NCBI GenBank assembly: GCA_003551805.1
Contig: PUNR01000390.1
Location: 1 to 15,264 of the forward strand
Direction: 5' to 3'
DNA from: Loktanella sp.
GTDB lineage: Bacteria > Pseudomonadota > Alphaproteobacteria > Rhodobacterales > Rhodobacteraceae
Length of the DNA: 15,264 nt
Positions 7,085-12,816 of this stretch are shown here, piece by piece. Under the pieces are notes generated by a model. The model did not search any database, had not been told where the DNA came from, and was given only the letters and a program-made list of their open reading frames with translations. The stretch's first letter is position 1; each line of letters begins with the position of its first letter. The position numbers were made by a program, and so were the translations under genes.

Positions 7085-7102
7085 TTGTCCCATGCGGGAC
7101 AA
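7085..7102 (-). promoter_or_regulatory. Hairpin abutting the ribosome binding site of the PRC-barrel gene
   Basis: TTGTCCC (7085-7091) and GGGACAA (7096-7102) form a perfect 7-bp stem with the 4-nt loop ATGC. In the mRNA of the PRC-barrel gene the stem's 3' arm touches the AAGGAG ribosome binding site. It could stabilise the 5' end or affect ribosome access. It is seen in the sequence, but the role is inferred. Confidence 0.45.
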
Positions 7103-7128
7103 CGACAGCAGGTGCCCCCTGCAAGGGT

Positions 7129-7154
7129 GGCTGACGAGGTTTTTCGCGTCAGCC
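7129..7154 (-). terminator. Candidate hairpin terminator downstream of the PHB-depolymerase-like gene
   Basis: GGCTGACG (7129-7136) pairs perfectly with CGTCAGCC (7147-7154) around a 10-nt loop. It lies 56 nt beyond the stop codon of the minus-strand esterase gene. There is no T-run after the stem in that direction, so it may be a factor-dependent end or a processing site. A smaller hairpin, GCAGG/CCTGC (7108-7122), follows. Confidence 0.4.
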
Positions 7155-7210
7155 CGATTACACAAACACAACGACGCCACGCGGCATCAGTTCCAAAACA
7201 GGCCGCAAGG

Positions 7211-8302
7211 TCAGCGGGAAGTCGCCAGAAAGAAGCGCACCATCTGTGCCGAAGCATCAGGGCCCTTGGGGTCAGTAAAGGACCCCGCGACCCTGCCGCG
7301 CGACCATGCATGGCCCGCCCCTTCAAGGATCCAGACCTCCAAAGGTCCATGCTGCCCGCTGGCAACAAATTCGCTGCGGGTATAGCTGATCTTGCTAAGC
7401 GCCTTACGTGTGACGCGGTGCGCCTCGGCGCCTTCACCGCGGGCAGAAGCGACCAGATGGGCAGCATTGGACGGATGCACCGTGCTGTCGGCATCGCCTT
7501 GGAAAATGATCCGCCCGACGGCGCGGGCATCGGTATGGGCCATGACATGACCGGCAGCCCCCCTGCGCATCGCAGCCATGGCAGAGGGCACATCACGCGC
7601 AGCACCGCGCGCCAAGCCCGAATGAATACCCGCAGCCGCAAAGACATCAGGGTAGACATCGACCAGAATAGCCGCCATCGCACCACCCGCCGACAGGCCA
7701 GCGACATAGACATGATCGCGACCGATGCCGAATTCACGCGCCAGTTTGCGAGTCATCGACGCCAAAATTTCAGCCTCGCCCATGCCGCGTTGCTGGTGGC
7801 GGGACGCGAACCAGTTCCAGCATCCGGCCGGATTGTGCGTGCGTGACTGCGCCGGGTAGACCACGGCAAGCCCGTGTTTTTCGGCCTGCGCATTCATATG
7901 CGTGCCAATGGCGAAGTCGTCGGGGTCTTGTTTGCAGCCATGCAGCATCACGATCAGCCCTTTGGGTTTTGTCGTGGCACTGGCGGGCAAGTACAGCTTA
8001 TAGCCCCGCGAGCCTTGCACACAGCGGTGCCGGCGCGACAGATATTGCGCGCCATGCGGGATGTTTAGCCCTGACTTGTGAGTTTTACTGACAGCGACAG
8101 GTTCTGTGCTGCGCGTCGTCTTGGCGACGCGTGTTGTGGTCAGCCCCGCCGATTTCGCGGGCGATTTGCGCCGTTTGGTCGTTGCCACGCCCAAAGGGTT
8201 GAACGCAGCGCCGATCAGGATCGATTGGCTTTTCTTACTTAACTTGGCGGGCCGCATCATGCGTTGCATCCGGCGCATCTGCGCTGCCAGAGACTTTCCC
8301 AT
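7211..8302 (-). CDS. PHB depolymerase family alpha/beta-hydrolase esterase
   Basis: The 363-residue protein belongs to the LpqC/poly(3-hydroxybutyrate) depolymerase-like esterases. Visible features are the oxyanion segment IVMLHGCKQDPDDF (117-130), the substrate-region motif NPAGCWNWF (157-165), the lipase box GLSAGG with nucleophile Ser204, the acid Asp272 in FQGDADSTV and the base His331 in GAGHAWSRG. The first ~90 residues are an extension rich in Lys, Arg, Ser and Thr, with no secretion signal, so the enzyme is probably cytoplasmic and may bind a polymer granule or nucleic acid. That is inference. Likely substrates are PHB, its oligomers or other polyester or aromatic esters; no phaC, phaR or phasin gene lies nearby. 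The start MGKSLAAQMRR at 8302 is set by AAGGA 6-7 nt upstream; an ATG 13 codons earlier lacks one. The gene stands between two hairpin regions and is probably read alone. Confidence 0.87.
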   Translation of the reverse strand: MGKSLAAQMRRMQRMMRPAKLSKKSQSILIGAAFNPLGVATTKRRKSPAKSAGLTTTRVAKTTRSTEPVAVSKTHKSGLNIPHGAQYLSRRHRCVQGSRGYKLYLPASATTKPKGLIVMLHGCKQDPDDFAIGTHMNAQAEKHGLAVVYPAQSRTHNPAGCWNWFASRHQQRGMGEAEILASMTRKLAREFGIGRDHVYVAGLSAGGAMAAILVDVYPDVFAAAGIHSGLARGAARDVPSAMAAMRRGAAGHVMAHTDARAVGRIIFQGDADSTVHPSNAAHLVASARGEGAEAHRVTRKALSKISYTRSEFVASGQHGPLEVWILEGAGHAWSRGRVAGSFTDPKGPDASAQMVRFFLATSR

Positions 8303-8334
8303 TTTATGTCCTTCGAAAAAAACGCACTTTGCGC

Positions 8335-8355
8335 TGACCAATTAATGCATGGTCA
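8335..8355. promoter_or_regulatory. Inverted repeat upstream of the esterase gene
   Basis: TGACCA (8335-8340) and TGGTCA (8350-8355) form a perfect inverted repeat around the AT-rich spacer ATTAATGCA. It lies 33-53 bp upstream of the esterase start codon, where an operator is plausible. No regulator can be named. Confidence 0.35.
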
Positions 8356-8372
8356 ACCAAAGGGTTCCCTTC

Positions 8373-8395
8373 AAAATGCTGTGACGCAGCATTTT
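8373..8395 (-). terminator. hemC terminator
   Basis: AAAATGCTG (8373-8381) and CAGCATTTT (8387-8395) form a perfect 9-bp stem with the 5-nt loop TGACG. On the minus strand it begins 21 nt after the hemC stop codon, and the descending arm ends in TTTT, as in an intrinsic terminator. Confidence 0.7.
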
Positions 8396-8416
8396 ATTTC
8401 TGCACTGCGGCAAAAT

Positions 8417-9361
8417 TCACCTATGCTCGAAAAATCCTGGGCCTGCCTGCTCCAGCAATTTAACCGCCATCGCACGGCCCATTTCGGCCCCGTCTTCGAC
8501 TGCACCGGTTACATCATCGGTCAGCACCTGACTGCCATCGGTGCGCAGAATTTCCCCGCGCAGGCGCAAATTACCGCCATCAAGTTCTGCCAGACCCCCG
8601 ATCGGCGTTTCGCAAGACCCGTCCAGATGCGCCAGAAACGCACGTTCCGCCGCAAGGCGTTGACCGGTCGGGCCGTCGTGCAGTGCCTCCAGCATGGTGG
8701 CAGCACGGCTATCGTCGTTGCGCCGCTCGATCCCGATAGCACCTTGGGCGATGGCTGGCAGCATGTCTTCGACTGCAATGGCCGTGCGCGGCACATCTGT
8801 CATATTCAGGCGGTTCAGACCGGCCATGGCAAGGAAAGTCGCCTCTGCCACGCCATTGCCAAGCTTCATCAGACGGGTCTGCACATTGCCGCGAAATTCC
8901 ACGATCTTCAGATCAGGCCGCTTGGCCAGCAATTGCGACCGGCGGCGCAAAGACGATGTGCCGACAACGGCCCCCTGTTCAAGGTCATCAAACCCTTTGG
9001 CGGTCAGCGACACAAACGCATCACGCACGTCTTCGCGTGGCAGATAGGTATCAAGCATCAGGCCACCGGGCTGATCGACCGGCATGTCCTTCATCGAATG
9101 AACAGCGATGTCGATACTGCCGTCCAGCAACGCCTCTTCGATCTCGCGGGTGAACAGCCCCTTGCCGCCGATGTCTTTCAGCGCGCGGTCCTGAATCACA
9201 TCGCCAGTGACCTTGATCACGCAGATGGCAAAGGCATCTTCGGGCAGATCGAACGCCGCCATCAGCCGCGCACGGGTCTCGTACGCCTGCGCAAGTGCCA
9301 GCGGCGAACCACGGGTTCCAATATTGAAGGGCGAAGCGGGGGTTGGCATGGATATGTTCAT
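8417..9361 (-). CDS. hemC: Porphobilinogen deaminase (hydroxymethylbilane synthase)
   Basis: The 314-residue cytoplasmic enzyme joins four porphobilinogens into hydroxymethylbilane for haem and related tetrapyrroles. Key family features are present: NIGTRGSPLALAQA (13-26), GGKGLFTREIE, catalytic Asp84 in SIDIAVHSMKDMP (same number as in E. coli), the arginine-rich GTSSLRRRSQL (134-144), and Cys250 in GSCETPIGG, which carries the dipyrromethane cofactor. The length is normal. The start is taken as the ATG at 9361 (MNISMPTP), with 9349 as an in-frame alternative. Neither has a clear Shine-Dalgarno sequence, but a TTGTCA/TAACAA promoter would start the mRNA almost on the 9361 ATG. The frame runs 49 codons further upstream into the hemE region and is not HemC-like there. 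It diverges from hemE and ends at a good terminator. Confidence 0.97.
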   Translation of the reverse strand: MNISMPTPASPFNIGTRGSPLALAQAYETRARLMAAFDLPEDAFAICVIKVTGDVIQDRALKDIGGKGLFTREIEEALLDGSIDIAVHSMKDMPVDQPGGLMLDTYLPREDVRDAFVSLTAKGFDDLEQGAVVGTSSLRRRSQLLAKRPDLKIVEFRGNVQTRLMKLGNGVAEATFLAMAGLNRLNMTDVPRTAIAVEDMLPAIAQGAIGIERRNDDSRAATMLEALHDGPTGQRLAAERAFLAHLDGSCETPIGGLAELDGGNLRLRGEILRTDGSQVLTDDVTGAVEDGAEMGRAMAVKLLEQAGPGFFEHR

Positions 9362-9368
9362 GGCGCGA

Positions 9369-9397
9369 TTGTTAGACGTGTCAACTTGGCCTGACAA
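9369..9397 (-). promoter_or_regulatory. Candidate hemC promoter giving a near-leaderless mRNA
   Basis: Read on the minus strand, TTGTCA (9392-9397) lies exactly 17 bp from TAACAA (9369-9374). The start of transcription expected 6-7 bp after the -10 box falls at about 9361-9362, the A of the hemC start codon or the base before it. This fits the missing ribosome binding site. No transcript data are available here. Confidence 0.5.
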
Positions 9398-9409
9398 CTC
9401 CCTTGACAA
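9379..9409. promoter_or_regulatory. Cluster of TGACAA/TTGTCA elements between hemC and hemE
   Basis: Two direct copies of TGACAA (9392-9397 and 9404-9409) sit 12 bp apart, and an inverted copy of TTGACA (TGTCAA, 9379-9384) lies further left. TTGACA at 9403-9408 is a perfect -35 match for hemE, but no good -10 follows at 16-18 bp. The repeats could be promoter elements, a shared operator, or both. Confidence 0.4.
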
Positions 9410-9455
9410 GATCAACCGCAATTGGGACGACAGGCGGGATAAAAAAGGACAGAAT

Positions 9456-10490
9456 ATGGCGCAGCAAAAGACGATCCTCCGGGCCCTGGCGGGCGAAACA
9501 CTTCCCACTCCTCCGATCTGGATGATGCGGCAAGCGGGGCGCTATCTGCCCGAATATCGCGCGACACGGGCGCAGGCAGGGGATTTTCTGAAGCTTTGCT
9601 ATAACCCTGAACTGGCAGCCGAAGTCACGCTGCAACCTTTGCGGCGCTATGATTTTGATGCGGCGATTCTTTTCGCGGATATCCTGCTGTTGCCGCAGGC
9701 GCTGGGCGCTGATCTGTGGTTTGTCACCGGCGAAGGCCCGCGGCTGTCCACAATCACCACAGCCGAGGAACTGGGCCGGCTGAAGCCCGTCGAAGAAATC
9801 CACGAAACACTGAACCCGATCTACGAGACAGTGAAAATCCTGTCCGAAGAATTACCCAAAGAAACCACGCTGATCGGATTTGCCGGCGCGCCATGGACAG
9901 TGGCGACCTATATGATCGCAGGTCAGGGAACGCCGGACCAAGGTCCAGCGCACGCGCTGAAAGCCGCCAACCGTCCGGTGTTCGAAGGCATCATGCACCG
10001 GTTGACCGAAGGGACCATCGCCTATCTGTCCAAACAGATCGAGGCAGGCGCGGAATGTGTCAAACTTTTCGATAGCTGGGCCGGTTCATTGCAAGGCGAT
10101 GATTTTACAGAATTTTCGATCAAGCCAATGCAGCGGATCACTGCTGCACTAAAAGAAAAGCACCCGGGTATTCCGGTCATCGCCTTCCCGCGCGGCGCGG
10201 GCACAAAGTACATCGGCACTCATGCCGCAACAGGGGCCGATTGCATCGCCGTCGATGACGGTGTCGATGCGGCATGGGTCGCAGACAATGTGCAACCTGA
10301 CGGCTGTGTGCAGGGCAATATGAAATCATCTCATATGGTCACCGGCGGTCAGGGCCTGATAGACGAGACCCGCCGGATCCGGGATGCGCTGTCAGGTGGC
10401 GCGCATATTTTCAACCTTGGCCACGGCATCACACCAGAGGCAGACCCCGCTAACGTCCAGCTGATGATCGACACGTTGCGTGGTAACTAG
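9456..10490 (+). CDS. hemE: Uroporphyrinogen decarboxylase
   Basis: The 344-residue cytoplasmic enzyme removes four carboxyl groups from uroporphyrinogen III to give coproporphyrinogen III. The N-terminal signature PPIWMMRQAGRYLPEY (19-34) contains the substrate-binding arginines 25 and 29. The catalytic aspartate is Asp75 in LFADILLLP. GFAGAPWTVATYMIAG carries the active-site tyrosine, and the C-terminal NLGHGI supplies the conserved histidine. The length is typical for bacterial HemE. The ATG at 9456 is chosen because AAAAAAGGAC lies just upstream and because family members begin here; the frame is open far further upstream, antisense to hemC. hemE diverges from hemC and converges with hemF, the enzyme that uses its product, across a 140-bp gap filled with hairpins. 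Confidence 0.97.
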   Translation: MAQQKTILRALAGETLPTPPIWMMRQAGRYLPEYRATRAQAGDFLKLCYNPELAAEVTLQPLRRYDFDAAILFADILLLPQALGADLWFVTGEGPRLSTITTAEELGRLKPVEEIHETLNPIYETVKILSEELPKETTLIGFAGAPWTVATYMIAGQGTPDQGPAHALKAANRPVFEGIMHRLTEGTIAYLSKQIEAGAECVKLFDSWAGSLQGDDFTEFSIKPMQRITAALKEKHPGIPVIAFPRGAGTKYIGTHAATGADCIAVDDGVDAAWVADNVQPDGCVQGNMKSSHMVTGGQGLIDETRRIRDALSGGAHIFNLGHGITPEADPANVQLMIDTLRGN

Positions 10491-10531
10491 ACGCCGCCTG
10501 CGTCTTCTTATTTCCCAAAATACTCCGGGGT

Positions 10532-10564
10532 AAGGGGCAGAGCCCCTTGTTCGGCTCCGCCGAA
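10532..10564 (+). terminator. Two tandem hairpins downstream of hemE
   Basis: AAGGGGC (10532-10538) and GCCCCTT (10542-10548) form a perfect stem with loop AGA. TTCGGC (10550-10555) and GCCGAA (10559-10564) form a second with loop TCC. They follow AAAATACTCCGGGG (10517-10530) and lie about 40-75 nt after the hemE stop. The pattern looks like the intergenic elements often seen in Rhodobacteraceae genomes, from memory. Weak T content makes them imperfect intrinsic terminators. Confidence 0.55.
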
Positions 10565-10602
10565 GCGCGCCGCGCGGGGATATTTATGCTCGGACGATTG
10601 GG

Positions 10603-10623
10603 GCGGCACCTTTGTGGTGCCGC
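10603..10623 (-). terminator. hemF terminator hairpin (possibly bidirectional)
   Basis: GCGGCACC (10603-10610) and GGTGCCGC (10616-10623) form a perfect 8-bp stem with a 5-nt loop. On the minus strand it starts 7 nt after the hemF stop codon. No strong T-run follows in that direction; in the + direction TGTTT follows shortly after, so it may act both ways. Confidence 0.55.
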
Positions 10624-10630
10624 TGCTGTT

Positions 10631-11509
10631 TCACACCCATTTAGCCAGCGGTGGCAGGCTCATCAGGACGGCATTCGCGTCGTGCCCTGTTGTCAGGCCG
10701 AATTTGGTGCCGCGGTCGTAGACAAGGTTGTATTCTGCATAAAGCCCGCGGTGGATCAGTTGTGTATCTTTGTCGGCGTCATTCCACGGTGTGTCACGGC
10801 GTTTTTCGACCAGCGGCACGTAAGCCGGCAGAAAAGCCTTGCCGATATCCTGGGTCAGGATGAAATCCGCGTCCCAGTCACCGGTGCAGTGATCATCCAT
10901 AAAAATGCCGCCCACGCCGCGCGCGCGGTTGCGGTGGGGGATATAGAAATATTCGTCCGCCCATTCTTTTAACCGCGGATAGTGGTCAGCGCCATGCGGG
11001 TCCAGATGGGCCTTTTGGGTGGCGTGAAAATGCGCCGTATCCTCGGCATATTCGATGCAAGGGTTCAGGTCCGACCCGCCGCCGAACCACCAAGCATGCG
11101 GCGTCCAGAACATCCGTGTGTTCATATGGACCGCAGGCGCATGCGGGTTTTGCATGTGTGCGACCAGCGAAATGCCCGAAGCCCAGAACCGCGGATCATC
11201 TGCCATGCCGGGCACGCCGCGCGCGGCCATTGCCCGTTGGGCGGCATCACCCAACTTGCCATAAACGGTCGAGATGTTCACACCGACCTTTTCAAACACA
11301 CGCCCGCCGCGCATCACTGACATTAAACCACCACCGGCGTCTGATCCGTCATCGGCATGGCGGCTGGTGTCTGTGACTTCGAATCGGCCAGCGGGTGCAT
11401 CGCTGGCATGGCTGTCCTCAAGCGCTTCAAATGATGCGACGATCTGATCGCGCAATGTGCGAAACCATGCCGATGCCTTGGCTTTCTGGGGTGCGAAATC
11501 TTCTGCCAT
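10631..11509 (-). CDS. hemF: Oxygen-dependent coproporphyrinogen III oxidase
   Basis: The 292-residue soluble enzyme converts coproporphyrinogen III to protoporphyrinogen IX using oxygen. Family blocks appear in order: GGGLMSVMRGGRVFEKVGVN (59-78), HAPAVHMNTRMF, WWFGGGSDLNP, the signature segment KEWADEYFYIPHRNRARGVGGIFMDD, and near the C-terminus NLVYDRGTKFGL. The length matches bacterial HemF. The ATG at 11509 has AAGGCGC upstream with suitable spacing. The gene diverges from a small lipoprotein gene by 96 bp, with no convincing promoter or FNR-type palindrome seen there. An oxygen-independent HemN is not in the window. Together with hemC and hemE it makes a compact haem locus, although each gene seems to be transcribed on its own. 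Confidence 0.97.
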   Translation of the reverse strand: MAEDFAPQKAKASAWFRTLRDQIVASFEALEDSHASDAPAGRFEVTDTSRHADDGSDAGGGLMSVMRGGRVFEKVGVNISTVYGKLGDAAQRAMAARGVPGMADDPRFWASGISLVAHMQNPHAPAVHMNTRMFWTPHAWWFGGGSDLNPCIEYAEDTAHFHATQKAHLDPHGADHYPRLKEWADEYFYIPHRNRARGVGGIFMDDHCTGDWDADFILTQDIGKAFLPAYVPLVEKRRDTPWNDADKDTQLIHRGLYAEYNLVYDRGTKFGLTTGHDANAVLMSLPPLAKWV

Positions 11510-11605
11510 TTATGCGCCTTGTCCTGCTAATGTCGAAATAACGTGATATCGTTGCACAACATACCGCACACAGACCGATGTGCCAGATCAAAACCGGAGA
11601 AGCCG

Positions 11606-11992
11606 ATGCGCCCTGCCCTGATCATCCTGCCCCTTGTCGCGCTTGCCGCCTGCGCAACTCCGCGCGAGCAATGCATCAGCGACGCGACCCGCGATTTGCG
11701 GGTTCTCAACAACCTTGTGACCGAAACGCAGGGCAACCTAGCACGCGGCTATGCGCTGGTTGAACAGCAGGATGTCCGCACCGTCAGGCGCACCTGTCGC
11801 GGCGAAAACAGTGACGGATCAACCTTTCGCTATCCATGTGATGAAACCCGGACGGTGACCAGCAACCGGCCCGTCGCGATCGATCTGAACGCTGAACGTG
11901 CCAAGCTGAATTCACTGGTCGAACGCCGCGCACAGCAGCAGGCGATGTCAGATCAGGTCGTGCTGCAATGTATTGCGACCTACCCAGAATAA
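11606..11992 (+). CDS. Small cysteine-containing lipoprotein, function unknown
   Basis: The 128-residue product begins with a lipoprotein signal (MRPALIILPLVALAAC) whose lipobox LAAC puts the lipid-carrying residue at Cys16. Residue 2 of the mature protein is Ala, which favours outer-membrane sorting under the Lol rule. The mature part is hydrophilic and has four more cysteines (23, 64, 78, 122), enough for two disulfides in the periplasm, and helical stretches at both ends (DLRVLNNLVTETQGNLARGYAL and NAERAKLNSLVERRAQQQ). I recognise it only as a conserved Rhodobacteraceae protein; I recall relatives being mislabelled as excinuclease subunits, which nothing here supports. The ATG at 11606 has GGAG 6 nt upstream and is preferred to an in-frame ATG 21 codons earlier, which would bury the signal. 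Its TAA directly abuts the stop of the opposing SDR gene. Confidence 0.85.
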   Translation: MRPALIILPLVALAACATPREQCISDATRDLRVLNNLVTETQGNLARGYALVEQQDVRTVRRTCRGENSDGSTFRYPCDETRTVTSNRPVAIDLNAERAKLNSLVERRAQQQAMSDQVVLQCIATYPE

Positions 11993-12796
11993 TTAATGCG
12001 CTGACACACAGGCCGGATCAATCAGGGTCCGGCCACCATCAACCGTGACGATCTGCCCCGTCACAAACCCTGCCGCATCAGAGGCAAGGTATTGCACGGC
12101 ATCCGATACTTCGCCGGGGCTTGCGATCCGGTGCAGCGGGGTGTTTTCCAATATCGCATCGCGCATGTCGTCGTGGTCTTTGAGCGACCCTTTCAGGCTC
12201 GCGCTCATCACACTGCCAAAGGCCACGGCATTGACCCTGATCCCGTGTGGCGCGAATGATACCGCCATGGACCGCGTCATCTGGTCAAGGGCGGCACAGC
12301 TGACCGAATAGGCCAGCAGATCAGCATGGGTGCGCCGCGCCGCGATCGAGCTGATATTCACGATCGAACCATTCGCGGCGCTGTTGCTTTTGCCTGCCTG
12401 TTTGATCATCCGCCGTGCGACAGCCTGACTGACCCGCATCGCTGTCAGGGTGTTTTGCTGCCAAAGTTCGTCCATCGTGGTGTCGTCGGGGTCCAGAGCG
12501 TCGGTGGTCAGCACCTGTCGCGATGCATTGACAAGGATGTCGATCCTCTCAAACGCGTCAATCGTCGTGGACACCAGATTGGTGATCGTCAGCTTTTTGC
12601 GCAGATCACCTGCGAACAGCCGGATATTGGGAGTTTTCTCGGCCTCTTCGCCCATTTCGTGGCGCAGGGTTTTTTCATCCATATCGGCAAAGACAACATT
12701 GGCGCCGCCTTCGGCAAAATGCCGCGCGATGGCCAGACCCACGCCATTGGCCGCCCCTGTGACGATTGCGGTTTTGCCGCTGATGGAAAAGGACAT
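11993..12796 (-). CDS. SDR family protein with altered catalytic motif (Lys to Cys)
   Basis: The 267-residue protein has the classical SDR Rossmann fold: TGAANGVG (13-20) for the dinucleotide, Asp38 at the end of beta-2, which predicts NAD rather than NADP, Asn115, and the catalytic Ser150 and Tyr163 at the standard 13-residue spacing. However, the YxxxK motif reads YSVSC: position 167, normally the catalytic lysine, is Cys (codon TGT). The usual NNAG is replaced by VNAS at 89-92, and the PG after beta-6 reads FG at 193-194. The C-terminal DAVQYLASDAAGFVTGQIVTVDGG is typical. It may therefore be a weak or non-enzymatic member, or use a different mechanism. It lies 20 bp after the rsmC-like gene with its own AGGAG site, so it is probably the last gene of the clpS operon. 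Substrate unknown. Confidence 0.9.
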   Translation of the reverse strand: MSFSISGKTAIVTGAANGVGLAIARHFAEGGANVVFADMDEKTLRHEMGEEAEKTPNIRLFAGDLRKKLTITNLVSTTIDAFERIDILVNASRQVLTTDALDPDDTTMDELWQQNTLTAMRVSQAVARRMIKQAGKSNSAANGSIVNISSIAARRTHADLLAYSVSCAALDQMTRSMAVSFAPHGIRVNAVAFGSVMSASLKGSLKDHDDMRDAILENTPLHRIASPGEVSDAVQYLASDAAGFVTGQIVTVDGGRTLIDPACVSAH

Positions 12797-12816
12797 TCCG
12801 GTGCTCCTGACCGCTG

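Noticed and set aside
7085..7846. Plus-strand open frame of 253 codons over the esterase gene
   Set aside because: It overlaps the catalytic domain of the esterase in antisense and has no recognisable motif. Its start lies inside hairpin sequence.
8264..9394. Long open frame on the + strand across the hemC region
   Set aside because: It is antisense to hemC, which has unmistakable family motifs. The translation is low in complexity and resembles no family, so it is a high-GC shadow.
9361..9508. N-terminal extension of HemC to an upstream ATG at 9508
   Set aside because: The extra 49 residues overlap the hemE start on the opposite strand and do not resemble HemC. The normal family length is obtained from 9361.
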